Source: Lysinibacillus timonensis (GTDB taxonomy: Bacteria; Bacillota; Bacilli; Bacillales_A; Planococcaceae). From it: a stretch of DNA of 64,000 bases. Shown here piece after piece: positions 16,637 through 25,372 of this stretch; the stretch's first letter is position 1, and each line of letters starts with the position of its first letter. Where the stretch lies: NCBI RefSeq assembly GCF_900291985.1, contig NZ_LT985980.1, forward strand, positions 248,001 through 312,000, read 5' to 3'. The notes under the pieces were generated by a model. It saw only the letters and a program-made list of their open reading frames with translations, was not told where the DNA came from and searched no databases. The translations under genes were made by a program, and so were the position numbers.

Positions 16637-18115
16637 TTACCTTTCATGTAAACGCATTACATCACGCATAAGTTTGTCGTACGTTTCTTGTTTAAATTCA
16701 ATCGGTCTTAATGGCGCACTCTCAATTACTTTTAACTGATCAGCTGATGTAATGGTTACATAATATCTCATTTTGTCATCTAAAAAGGTTGGATTGCCAA
16801 TAATTTTTCCGCTAACATCAATAGGACCTACATAGTCAATATTAATCTGAATCAAATAGTCGCCAAACTGTTTAGCAAAATGGCCTGTTTCTAAAGTAGC
16901 TTGATGCATATAAAGTGGATTATAGAGAATTTTTATCTTCTCTTCATACCAATTAATTGCTTCATTCGCTTCTGATTTCAACAAATAAGCTAAGAATTGA
17001 TTGAGTATCTCTTTGTTATTGTAGTAAGCATTTATTATTATAATATTTGCCTTCTGTTCTGGACCTTTTTTCGGTAAAGTAATAGTTGACAAAGGGCTAT
17101 TTGATATATTAGTGAAAAATGTTAGATTGTTCGTATTATCATGACGTTCATAATCGGTTGGTTTCAAATTCAAGTCTTTCTGTAAAAATTGTTCCACCTC
17201 ACTAGGAGTGGGCATTTTAAAATTGGAATGTTCAACTACTTTTTCTGCCATATCTGCTGAATAATAATACTCATTCTCACCCGTTTTCATTAAATACTTA
17301 ACCTGTTTTACTTGATAACCTTCTGATGGTGTCCAACCAGGGAATAACGGATGAATGATATGAGAGTGCATTTCATTCCATATATTCATGTACTCATAGG
17401 CTAATGCAAATCGACGATAATCCTCGCTTGTATAATTCGTCGGTAAAAAGATGTCACTGCTCAACTCATTTCCTGGCATTTCCCCAACTTCTCGCATTGC
17501 ACGATAAATAAAAGCGGTGTAATGTGCTCGTGTTAAATACTTGTTTTCACCAAACGTTCCATCTTCATAGCCCGATGTCACATTTGCTTGGTAAAGTGCC
17601 GTTACATATGGAGCGTTTTGATCGGATACATCCCAGAACGGATGATGTCCTGTTGTATCTAATTGATAAGCGATGGTAATAATTTTTGCCATTTCCCCAC
17701 GTGTTAATGGAGCATCGGGATTAATATTACCCTTTTTGTCCAGTTCCAATAACCCGGCTTCCATTAATGTTTTAATGTCATTGTAGTTTGCGTTCTTTGT
17801 TGATAAATCTTTAGGCGCTTTAAATACGGTTGTTTTCGGCAATGTTTTGCCAGTACGCGTAATAAGTGCAGCCGCATGTTTGCGAGACAACGTTTCATTC
17901 GGCTTGAACGTACCATCAGGATAACCACTAATAACTCCTTTCTCTGCCATCATGTGAATGACTTCGAAATTCGCATTCTTTTTTGTTACATCTTTAAACA
18001 GTTTTGTATAAGTAGCGGCATTTGTTGTGGTTGGCGCGATGAACATAGGCGTCGTTAAAGATAATGCCAAAGCCATCAACACTATCAACGCTACTTTATT
18101 AGGTCGCAATTTCAT
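16637..18115 (-). CDS. SLH-domain surface protein
   Basis: A strong AGGAGAGGTGG box precedes the ATG. The 492-residue protein has a signal peptide (to about residue 33) and three S-layer homology domains at about 39-85, 101-146 and 160-207, with LFKDV, GYPDGTFKP, LTRGEMAKI and GYEDGTF. SLH triplets anchor proteins to pyruvylated secondary cell-wall polymer. The remaining 280 residues form an unrecognised domain, probably exposed on the surface. It appears to be monocistronic. Confidence 0.9.
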   Translation of the reverse strand: MKLRPNKVALIVLMALALSLTTPMFIAPTTTNAATYTKLFKDVTKKNANFEVIHMMAEKGVISGYPDGTFKPNETLSRKHAAALITRTGKTLPKTTVFKAPKDLSTKNANYNDIKTLMEAGLLELDKKGNINPDAPLTRGEMAKIITIAYQLDTTGHHPFWDVSDQNAPYVTALYQANVTSGYEDGTFGENKYLTRAHYTAFIYRAMREVGEMPGNELSSDIFLPTNYTSEDYRRFALAYEYMNIWNEMHSHIIHPLFPGWTPSEGYQVKQVKYLMKTGENEYYYSADMAEKVVEHSNFKMPTPSEVEQFLQKDLNLKPTDYERHDNTNNLTFFTNISNSPLSTITLPKKGPEQKANIIIINAYYNNKEILNQFLAYLLKSEANEAINWYEEKIKILYNPLYMHQATLETGHFAKQFGDYLIQINIDYVGPIDVSGKIIGNPTFLDDKMRYYVTITSADQLKVIESAPLRPIEFKQETYDKLMRDVMRLHER

Positions 18116-18758
18116 TATCCACCTCTCCTAAGTGAAATTTATTTATCACTAAAACCTCTTCTAACGCAATTGTAATATTCTAATAGAAAAATTAAAGTGC
18201 AAATATTACCATAAATATAAAATGATACCTGAGCAGTTTGAATAGTGAAATCTTTATGCAAATTTTCCATAACGACTTATTATGTTGGTGAATGAGGAGG
18301 AAGTTCTATCATCTGATCTATATTGGGGTAGCTTACAAGGGAGGTGATGTTTTACCAGCACACGGTAATTAAAATTACATGTAGTTTTTAAACAATTGAG
18401 GTGCTAAAAATGTCCAAAGCATCTAATCAGCCCCTACACTATAAATAAGAACAACAGGATGACCTTTACCAGTGACCTCAAAATATAAACTTAACGCAAT
18501 CCCTCCTGCCTTTTTATTGAATTTTTATATTAAATGAATGCTTAGTCAATAGAAAATATAATTTAATTTAATTTAATTAATCTAAAATATTATTACTATT
18601 TCGTGAAATTAGTCTAATAATGAAAAATTGGCGCCTATCCTTTTTTTATTGGATTGCGCCTGACTGTTGAAGATAGTTAATAATCACGGTTGCTCAGTAC
18701 GATTAAAAGGGTTATAGTTGAGAGTTTTATTATAATCAGCGCCAAGTTACTTCTATGC
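18116..18758. other. Intergenic stretch
   Basis: Two tiny frames with good sites are seen (ATG 18353, nine codons after GGAGG; ATG 18410, twelve codons after GAGGTG) but are too short to call genes. A family-1 repeat lies at 18615-18680. Confidence 0.5.
18615..18680 (-). repeat. Family-1 hairpin repeat
   Basis: AATGAAAAATT, stem GGCGCCTATCC/GGATTGCGCC around TTTTTTTATT, right box TGACTGTTGAAGATAG. Confidence 0.8.
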
Positions 18759-19391
18759 TTATCTTTTTATAGATTCTATTAATTGGAAGTAGTATTCGGG
18801 TTTATGAGTCTTGTATAGGTTATACCATGAATGTAATGTATCTAGTGAAAATACATCTAATGTTTTTAGTACTTCCATCGCAAATTCCAGTGGAGCTATT
18901 CCTGATGCAGTAATCAAGTTTGCATCTGATACTGCAGGTCCCATCTCATGAAATTTTTCTCCTTTATAATTAGGACAAACCATTTTCATATACTCTAAAT
19001 TATTGCTTGTGTGTTTTCTAGAATCAAGGTATCCGAAATTCGCGAGACCTTCAGTTGCACCACAAATTGCAGCGACAATAATGCCGAGCTGTAAAGCTTC
19101 GCCAATTTTCGCCAAGATTGGTTGATGAATATCTTCTCTCCAAGTAGTCCCTCCGGGTAAAATGAAAAGATCTTTACTCTCAAGATGATACTCATCAAGA
19201 GAAATATCTGGTTTTATGCTCAGTCCCCCCATCGTTTTAACCATTTTTTTATTAGTCCCTACTGTAACTACTTTTAAAGGTGCAATATCTCTTTTAAAAT
19301 ATCTTCCTGTGTTTAGTTCTGCAATTAAATACCCATATTCCCAGTCTGACATTGTATTAAATACATATAAATAAATAGTTTTTGTTTTCAT
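18759..19391 (-). CDS. DJ-1/PfpI family protein
   Basis: A class-I glutamine-amidotransferase-like fold of 210 residues. The nucleophile elbow AAICGATEGLANFG near residue 107 carries the conserved Cys. The upstream acidic residue and LPGGTTWRED fit the family, which includes proteases, chaperones and glyoxalases; the exact activity cannot be read from sequence. It is transcribed in the same direction as the adjacent broken WYL regulator, with only 75 bases between, so that regulator may once have controlled it. Confidence 0.85.
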   Translation of the reverse strand: MKTKTIYLYVFNTMSDWEYGYLIAELNTGRYFKRDIAPLKVVTVGTNKKMVKTMGGLSIKPDISLDEYHLESKDLFILPGGTTWREDIHQPILAKIGEALQLGIIVAAICGATEGLANFGYLDSRKHTSNNLEYMKMVCPNYKGEKFHEMGPAVSDANLITASGIAPLEFAMEVLKTLDVFSLDTLHSWYNLYKTHKPEYYFQLIESIKR

Positions 19392-19466
19392 CCAATAACT
19401 CTCCCATCACAGTTGATATAACCTATCATAATAAAACTTCCCTGACAGCTATCGTCAGGGAAGTGA

Positions 19467-20429
19467 TCATTCTTGATGAAATTTTATTAATTCAGACAAA
19501 ACTTCGATAAATCTTTTCTTTAGACTTATCGGCTCAATAACTTGAATAGATTTACCATACGGTAAAAGCAAATAAGGTATATATGTATGAAGTATTTCCT
19601 TTTCAAGAAGAAAAACTACTTGATCCGATCGCCTTTCTTGGAGATAGTGACCTAAAAACCAATGTTGGCAAATATCTTCCAACGCCCTATGGTCTCCGTT
19701 AATAATTAAAGGGGTCATTCCTTCATTATCTTCTATAGTTGGAAGGAGGTTTTTCATAAAAAAGTCACTTGCTGAAAAATTTTCTGGTTGTTTAAACTTA
19801 TTTTCGGTTGAGATTAGACTTTCAATTCGATCTACTCTAAAACTACGTATTTCATTCCTAAGATGACAAAATCCAATCACATACCACTAATGATTCCAAT
19901 AGATTATTCTATACGGATCGATCAATCTATACTTTAATTTCTTTTCGTCTCTTTTATAGTATTGAATTTTTACAGTGTATCCGTCAGCTACGGCCTTCTC
20001 CAATTTCCTTAACAAAGGTTCCACGGAAAGGGAACTTAATCGACTTATTACTTCAAGACTATTAAAATGTTGATTAATCTTATTTTCCTGTTCTTGATTT
20101 GTATATTTGCTAAGTTTTCCTATAGCTCTATTTAGTGCTTCACCTCCATAATATCCCGCCTCTTCGGCAAAAACTGCTGCATGAAGTAATGAAGTCTGCT
20201 CCTCAAAATCAAAAAAGAGAGGTGCCTCAATAAACTTGTTCAATAATGTGTATCCACCGTTATGTCCTGTGTCTGAAATTATAGGTACACCACTTGTAGA
20301 AAGTGTATCAATATAACGATACACAGTCCTTATATTCATCTCTAGCTTTTCTGAAATCTGTTTAGCAGTAATTTTCTCACCTGAACTAAGCATCCATAGA
20401 ATTGCTAGTATATTGTCTATTTTAGGCAT
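19467..20429 (-). pseudogene. WYL/YafY-type regulator broken by in-frame TAG
   Basis: A 321-codon frame with one internal TAG at 19887-19889. The first part (180 residues) has an N-terminal HTH_11 domain (ITAKQISEKLEMNIRTVYRYID) and the start of a WYL domain. After the stop the same frame continues WYVIGFCHLRNEIRSF, exactly the WYL core. CAG to TAG is one transition away. Without readthrough the product would lack its effector-sensing domain. Confidence 0.85.
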
Positions 20430-20666
20430 ACAAATCTACCTCAATATGGAATTTACTATCTATTATATAAGTTATTACCCTTATAAGTAATAAGTTTTAC
20501 TGTATTTATTTTAAATTCTTAAATTAGGCGATTATGTATTGTTACGTTTTAGGATAAATTCTCATCTACGTTATTTAACCAACTAGCCGTTAAAAAAAGC
20601 TCTTTAGTTTATATCTTTTTCAGGTACAGAGAATAAAAAAGGCTAAAGATTCTATTACATATCCAT

Positions 20667-20870
20667 TTAAATTTTTCTATTAATAATGTGTTTTACTTCT
20701 TCACTATTTCGTTCTGCCGAATTAATTTGCTTTTTCAACTCTTTAATTTCTTTTTTCAATACTCTTATCGACCTTGATTCATCTATTCCTTTAGCTACCG
20801 CTGTTTTAATGATTAGATAGAACACAAATAAATAAAATAGGCTTATAAGTAACCAGATACCAATTTCCAT
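20667..20870 (-). CDS. Small single-TM protein with coiled coil
   Basis: The ATG at 20870 follows GGGGGCG; a longer frame from 20885 lacks a site. The 67-residue product has one TM segment (IGIWLLISLFYLFVFYLII) and a charged heptad-like tail (LKKEIKELKKQINSAE). It could form a membrane-bound oligomer. Function unknown. Confidence 0.6.
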   Translation of the reverse strand: MEIGIWLLISLFYLFVFYLIIKTAVAKGIDESRSIRVLKKEIKELKKQINSAERNSEEVKHIINRKI

Positions 20871-21039
20871 ATTCAACGCCCCCATTAACGTTCATAAACA
20901 CATTTTAACATTATCGTGCGATTGTGAAAAACGTCTCTCCTACTATCAATTCTTTTTTCACTAAAGAATGTGTTAGTTCAAATGGAATACCAATTTAACT
21001 GGACTCTGGGATTTTTCCCCAATTTTAATGTATTGCTAT

Positions 21040-21372
21040 TTATTTAATATACGCTTTATATAACTTGTCATTAACTTTAATTGCTATTCCCTCTTCGATA
21101 TTTATATTCTTTACTTCAAAAATTTCACCAGGACTTTTATATGGGTTTTGTTCTTCAGAATAAGACACAATTGCATGAATTTGAGTTATTTTGCCTATTT
21201 GTTCTTCAACCTCGTTAGGAACTAAAATCTCATCGGTCATTAGATAGGTTAAGTTATCAATTTTAATTACGGCCGGTGTAGTGTTGGTAAATTCAGCACT
21301 GCTTAATTCGTTCTTATTACATCCTGAAAGCAAAACTGAAACAAACATCATAATTGTTATTGCTTTGTTCAA
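21040..21372 (-). CDS. Putative lipoprotein
   Basis: A TTG at 21372 sits five bases after AAGGGGGGAA; the longer frame to 21432 is unlikely. The product, about 110 residues, starts MNKAITIMMFVSVLLSGC with lipobox LLSGC. The mature part has no recognised domain. Downstream sequence includes a T-rich region but no clear hairpin. Confidence 0.7.
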   Translation of the reverse strand: MNKAITIMMFVSVLLSGCNKNELSSAEFTNTTPAVIKIDNLTYLMTDEILVPNEVEEQIGKITQIHAIVSYSEEQNPYKSPGEIFEVKNINIEEGIAIKVNDKLYKAYIK

Positions 21373-21460
21373 TGTATTCCCCCCCTTTGACAAGTATTTT
21401 ATTTCAATCAATATATTAACATAAATTTCCAAAAGCTTCTTTAGTGTTATTCAGAATAAT

Positions 21461-21497
21461 GGATCAAAAAGAGAAAGGAGCTTCCCTTATTACAGGA
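21461..21497 (-). repeat. Left half of family-1 repeat split by IS3 element
   Basis: AAAAAGAGAAAGGAGC with CTTCCCTTATTACAGGA. Its right half is at 22969-23012. The GGA at 21495-21497 is the left target duplication. Confidence 0.75.
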
Positions 21498-21550
21498 GGT
21501 ACTGCACCCCAAAAGTTAGAGTAAAAAACTAACTTTTGGGGTGATTTTTT

Positions 21551-22111
21551 ATGACTAAATATAATGAAGAATTTAAATTGATGGTGGTTCAAGAATATTT
21601 AAGTGGCTCTCTAGGATATCGAGCGATAGCGAAGAAGTATGGTATAGGTGGTTCTCCATTAAGGAGATGGGTACGTGCTTATAAAGAGTTTGGGCGTAAC
21701 GGATTATCCGTTAAAAAAACGAAGCAGTTTTATTCTGTTCAATTTAAAATAGATGTATTAAACTTTATGAAACGAACAGGTGCTTCCTATCAAGATACTG
21801 CGATTCACTTTAACTTGAATGATCCAACTTTAGTTGCCAGTTGGTATCATCGGTTTTCAAAAGAAGGGATAGAGGGCCTACAAAAAAAATCAAAGGGGCG
21901 CCCTTCTATGTCTAAGAAACAAAAATCAACACCGAATAACCAAGAAAAAGCAATGTCACGTGAGGAGCAGCTAGAACGCGAAAATGAGCTTCTTCGTTTA
22001 GAGGTGGCGTATTTAAAAAAGTTGAAGGCTTTTCGAGAGAATCCAGATACCTTCCTCGAAAAGCACAAGCAGCCATCGCCTTCGAACTTAAGCAAGAAGG
22101 ATTTCGATTAA
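21551..22111 (+). CDS. IS3-family OrfA
   Basis: A 186-residue protein with two helix-turn-helix units (EEFKLMVVQEYLSGSLGYRA and RAIAKKYGIGGSPLRRWV; then FHLNDPTLVASWYHRF) and a C-terminal leucine-zipper-like region (REEQLERENELLRLEVAYLK). It binds the element ends. A slippery heptamer A AAA AAG at 22015-22021 is in the right phase to slide ribosomes by -1 into orfB and produce the OrfAB transposase. Confidence 0.9.
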   Translation: MTKYNEEFKLMVVQEYLSGSLGYRAIAKKYGIGGSPLRRWVRAYKEFGRNGLSVKKTKQFYSVQFKIDVLNFMKRTGASYQDTAIHFNLNDPTLVASWYHRFSKEGIEGLQKKSKGRPSMSKKQKSTPNNQEKAMSREEQLERENELLRLEVAYLKKLKAFRENPDTFLEKHKQPSPSNLSKKDFD

Positions 22112-22128
22112 AAGATGTCTTAAAACAA

Positions 22129-22938
22129 GTGGGTATTCCAGAAGCGACATATCATTATCAGATGAAACAAATAAAACAAGCAAATCCGAATGAAAAATGG
22201 GAAACTTTGATTTTAGAGACCTTTGAAAAGCATGAAGGTCGATATGGCTACCGCCGTATTCATGCAGAATTAAGAGCGCAAGGATACACAATTAATCATA
22301 AAAAAGTACAACGAATTATGAGAAAGCTAGGATTGAAATGTGTAAAATTTGTACGTAAATCACGCTATAAATCCTACAAAGGAGCGGTTGGGAAGGTCGC
22401 TAAAAACCTTATGAATCGTAGATTCAGCACACCGTATGCCCTTCAAAAATTGGTGACTGATGTAACCGAATTTAAATGTACAAATGATGAGAAATTATAT
22501 CTAAGCCCGATCATGGACTTATATAACGGTGAGATTATTGGGTTTAGTATGTCAAAACGGCCGAGCCTAGATTTTGTGTTAGATTCACTTAAACAAGCAC
22601 TTCCAATCATTCAGAAGCGTGCTGAGTATCGAACAACGATTCACTCCGATCAAGGATGGCACTATCAACACAATACGTGGGTGAAAACATTAAAGCAGAA
22701 CAAGATTTTCCAAAGCATGTCTCGTAAAGCAACATGCGCAGACAATGCTGCCATGGAGAACTTCTTCAGCATACTAAAACAGGAAATGTATTATGGAGAA
22801 CAATTAATCTCTTACGAAGCATTACAAAATAAAATAGAAAAGTATATCAATTATTATAATAACGATCGTATTAAACAAAAACTAGCAGGCATGAGTCCGG
22901 TAAATTACCGAAAACACGCCAGCCAATTAGCTGCATAA
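22129..22938 (+). CDS. IS3-family OrfB (catalytic)
   Basis: The frame extends upstream without a stop into orfA (AIAFELKQEGFRLKDVLKQV), so translation probably depends on frameshifting at 22015-22021; the listed ATG is the first internal start. It has the HTH_21 region (GRYGYRRIHAELRAQGY) and rve/DDE core: VTDVTEFK, TIHSDQGWHYQ and ENFFSILKQE provide D, D and E. It appears intact and complete. Confidence 0.92.
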   Translation: MGIPEATYHYQMKQIKQANPNEKWETLILETFEKHEGRYGYRRIHAELRAQGYTINHKKVQRIMRKLGLKCVKFVRKSRYKSYKGAVGKVAKNLMNRRFSTPYALQKLVTDVTEFKCTNDEKLYLSPIMDLYNGEIIGFSMSKRPSLDFVLDSLKQALPIIQKRAEYRTTIHSDQGWHYQHNTWVKTLKQNKIFQSMSRKATCADNAAMENFFSILKQEMYYGEQLISYEALQNKIEKYINYYNNDRIKQKLAGMSPVNYRKHASQLAA

Positions 22939-22968
22939 TAAAAACTCTAACTTTAAGGGGTCACTACC

Positions 22969-23012
22969 GGAAAGCGCCCGATTATTGAATATCAATTACT
23001 ACTAGCTAAAGA
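22969..23012 (-). repeat. Right half of family-1 repeat split by IS3 element
   Basis: GGAAAGCGCCCGATTATTGA then ATATCAATTACTACTAGC. Joined to 21461-21497 it restores stem GCTTCCC/GGAAAGC. Confidence 0.75.
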
Positions 23013-23017
23013 AGATA

Positions 23018-23452
23018 TTAATGTGAAGTTTTACTAACAACTGATAATGCAGCCTTGTTATTAGGTTCTTTTTTTAGAATTTCTTTAGCAATTTCCAATG
23101 CTTTTTTATTTCCCAATAATTTATCTGGAATATCATTAAAGAACAGTAAATATTCTTTATAACTCATATCATTAGGTGACAATTCCGCTGCTTTTATTGC
23201 GTGGTGGAATGCTATTTGATAAGCACCTTCTAAATGATTGAATGCCATACTAAAAAGGTATGAGGCTATATAGTGTAATTCGGAAGTTTCTTCTTCAAGT
23301 AATAAATAGCTCACAAACCCATACGTAGCAATGTTTTCATTGTCATAGGCTAATAGGAAAAGGGTGTCTCTCAAAGACTCCGTATTCATCTGGGATGCTA
23401 ATTCTTTAGCTTTTAAAAAATCACCTAGAACAATCGCATCATGAAAATTCAT
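23018..23452 (-). CDS. TPR-like helical protein
   Basis: A soluble 144-residue, all-helical protein. The tail KKALEIAKEILKKEPNNKAA and AFHHAIKAAELSPNDMSYK look like tetratricopeptide helices. The family appears among Bacillus orphan genes; no partner is adjacent. It ends next to the family-1 half-copy left by the IS3 insertion. Confidence 0.65.
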   Translation of the reverse strand: MNFHDAIVLGDFLKAKELASQMNTESLRDTLFLLAYDNENIATYGFVSYLLLEEETSELHYIASYLFSMAFNHLEGAYQIAFHHAIKAAELSPNDMSYKEYLLFFNDIPDKLLGNKKALEIAKEILKKEPNNKAALSVVSKTSH

Positions 23453-23568
23453 TAAACAAAATCCCCTTAAAAGTACTATTTGAAACTATTGCAAACTTAA
23501 CTATTCTTTATAACCTTGTTCAACTATCATTAGTTAAGTTTTTTCTCTTACTTCTTATTCTACAATCT

Positions 23569-23630
23569 GGTCCTTGAATGCAAAATAAGCGCCTTACTTC
23601 TTCAAGAACGGCGTCGATTGTTGAATATAT
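23569..23630 (-). repeat. Family-1 hairpin repeat
   Basis: Left arm ACAATCTGGTCCTTGAATGC, stem GCGCCTTACTTC/GAACGGCGT, right box CGATTGTTGAATAT. Confidence 0.75.
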
Positions 23631-23727
23631 AGTTATAAAAAATTAATACCGAGTGCTATTTCTTCTATTCTTATCAGTTAGCCATCCAAATCCCCAAATC
23701 AGCAGAGTCCAAAGAGAATGAAAATGG

Positions 23728-24153
23728 TTAACCCTCTGTTAAATCCCAAGCTGGATTCCATACTACTTCCCATAAATGTCCGTCTGGATCTTGGAAGTAT
23801 CCAGAATATCCTCCCCAAAAGGTATCATGTGCAGGAACTGTAATTGTTGCACCAGCCTTCTCTGCCTGTTCCATTACCATGTCTACTTCTTCTTTACTAC
23901 CAACATTATGACCAATCGTAAATTCAGTTGGACTTTTTGGTGTCTGGTTAATTTTTGTGTCATAGGAAATATCTTTACGATTCCAAATTGCGAGTTTTAA
24001 ACCGGATTGTAAATCAAAAAATGCAACAGCGCCATGCTCAAATTCTTGGCCTACTATTCCTGGTGTTGGTAGTCCAAGTCCATTCTTATAGAACTTCAGA
24101 GACCTTTCTAAATCGTCTACACCCAATGTTATAACGGAAATTCGCGGTTTCAT
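23728..24153 (-). CDS. VOC/glyoxalase-family protein
   Basis: TTGGAGGAGG precedes the ATG. The 141-residue protein has the paired beta-alpha-beta-beta-beta units of the vicinal-oxygen-chelate fold: ISVITLGVDDLERSLKFYKN at the start and FQDPDGHLWEVVWNPAW at the end (the usual metal-ligand Glu is in WEV). Members bind a divalent metal and act as glyoxalases, dioxygenases or resistance proteins; the substrate cannot be told. Confidence 0.85.
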   Translation of the reverse strand: MKPRISVITLGVDDLERSLKFYKNGLGLPTPGIVGQEFEHGAVAFFDLQSGLKLAIWNRKDISYDTKINQTPKSPTEFTIGHNVGSKEEVDMVMEQAEKAGATITVPAHDTFWGGYSGYFQDPDGHLWEVVWNPAWDLTEG

Positions 24154-24301
24154 ATAATAACCTCCTCCAACAAGTCTATTCCTTACATTTTAATCTATAG
24201 CTGCTATCAATACGAAGTGTAATCTTTAGGACATTACTTTACAAACTAGCACCTATTTGAACATAAATATCTTTTGATTAGAAGTATTATTCCAATAAAT
24301 C

Positions 24302-24362
24302 GTCCTTAAATAAAAAATGAGCGTCTATTCTTTTCAAGAATTGAGCCGGATTGTTGAAGATG
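24302..24362 (-). repeat. Family-1 hairpin repeat
   Basis: GTCCTTAAATAAAAAATGAG, stem GCGTCTATTC/GAATTGAGC around TTTTCAA, right box CGGATTGTTGAAGAT. Confidence 0.8.
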
Positions 24363-24395
24363 TTTTTCTACTAAAAGCCCCTTCACTTAAATGTA

Positions 24396-24815
24396 TTACC
24401 CACTATGAATTTCAAAGCAGAAGTAACCAAAGGGCAAATCTTCTTCTCTTAAATTCATTACCGATTTTGCAATTTCCATCATTTTGAGTATCAGTTCACT
24501 TAAATATTCTTTGTATTTTTCAAGAGCATTTTTATAAGAATTAATATCTTCTTTTTGACAAAATGGATACAGTATTGCCCCTGCAATGAAATCATTAAGT
24601 TGTCTTGGCCTATCAGTAACATTAATACATTCTTTGATGTGTTTTTCCTGCTCTCCCTTTTCAACCTGGTCTCTGCATTCTATATAAAACATATATTCTT
24701 CAAATTCAATCTGATGATCTAGTTGCTCGTTTATATAAAATGGTGTAATTCTAATATAATCTGTTGTTGAATTTGAGTTCCCATATTTACCCCAGAATAT
24801 ATATGTATTCGGCAT
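24396..24815 (-). CDS. Hypothetical protein whose start lies in a repeat
   Basis: The 139-residue frame starts MPNTYIFWGKYGN. These first codons match other copies of the family-2 repeat (GGTTAAATGCCGAATACAT and TATTCTGGGGTAAATA on the minus strand), so the start codon is repeat-derived and the original 5' end was probably lost. No good ribosome site lies upstream (GGAGATTTTCCGG is distant). The rest is a soluble acidic helical protein of unknown family. It may be a pseudogene or a new fusion. Confidence 0.55.
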   Translation of the reverse strand: MPNTYIFWGKYGNSNSTTDYIRITPFYINEQLDHQIEFEEYMFYIECRDQVEKGEQEKHIKECINVTDRPRQLNDFIAGAILYPFCQKEDINSYKNALEKYKEYLSELILKMMEIAKSVMNLREEDLPFGYFCFEIHSG

Positions 24816-24905
24816 TTAACCGGAAAATCTCCGTTAATTTTACTTTCATAGTTGTGCTTAAAAATGCTTTACCGAAACCTCTCATTATAAATCAAATATT
24901 AATTG
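24783..24905. repeat. Family-2 repeat, right end only
   Basis: Contains the GAATATATATGTATTCGGCA segment, box 4 (ACCGGAAAATCTCCG) and the right tail (ATGCTTTACCGAAACCTCTC). Boxes 1-3 are absent. Confidence 0.75.
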
Positions 24906-24929
24906 ATGAATCCATCCACTCTATCTCAT

Positions 24930-24957
24930 AATACGGTTCGATTGTGGAATAGCATGA
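24930..24957 (-). repeat. Truncated family-1 repeat
   Basis: ATACGGTTCGATTGTGGAAT: only the right box survives, next to family 3. Confidence 0.5.
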
Positions 24958-25014
24958 CTCGTTATTAAATGCTTTAGTACAAATTAAAAACCTTATTGTC
25001 AGACAACACTATAT

Positions 25015-25192
25015 TTAACACAGGTAAAACAGATAATTAGAAAAAGAGTAATACAGAACAACTGTTTACTCTTTTGTCCGCAGATTTTATTTTTGTATTG
25101 AACTTATTTAACTGAGCTGATTTTAATCACCTTGAAAAGCTTGACAAATCAGGCTTATGTAACTTAATTTAAATTCATTTAAACTCCAAAGA
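25015..25192. repeat. Family-3 repeat, copy 2
   Basis: Hairpin AAAAAGAGTAATACAGAACA with TGTTTACTCTTTT, then GTCCGCAGA, GTATTGAACTTATTTAACTG and end CATTTAAACTCC. Close match to 13070-13267. Confidence 0.75.
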
Positions 25193-25218
25193 AAAGCCAA
25201 ATATCTATTTAAAATAAA

Positions 25219-25258
25219 AAGGATACCCCAAGCTACAAATGCAGCTATTAGTATCCTT
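25219..25258. terminator. Terminator hairpin
   Basis: Stem AAGGATAC/GTATCCTT with inner AGCT...AGCT pairing. It lies downstream of the decarboxylase gene on the minus strand; an A-run on plus gives the T-run on minus. Confidence 0.65.
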
Positions 25259-25372
25259 AATGATATTCGTAAAACTGCATATACAGTCAATAAAATACCA
25301 CAAATTTATTATATTAATAAATGATTATTTTCTACCCGTATTCTAAAGATTAAATAGAATTCAATCCATCAT

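Larger units (their letters stand above)
21498..22968 (+). mobile_element. IS3-family insertion sequence (IS150-like)
   Basis: Length 1471 bp with imperfect terminal repeats: left GGTACTGCACCCCAAAAGTT, right (reversed) GGTAGTGACCCCTTAAAGTT, both continuing AGAGT. A 3-bp target duplication GGA flanks it (21495-21497 and 22969-22971). It carries orfA and orfB in a -1 frame relation. A hairpin at the left end (CCCCAAAAGTTA with TAACTTTTGGGG, 21507-21540) may block read-in transcription. It interrupts a family-1 repeat. Confidence 0.93.

Noticed and set aside
18353-18449. Two tiny peptides after good ribosome sites (9 and 12 codons)
   Set aside because: Too short to support without conservation; no export or maturation signal.
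59-25000. CRISPR array reading of the many repeats
   Set aside because: Copies are kilobases apart with genes between them, vary in stem sequence, and no cas gene is present.
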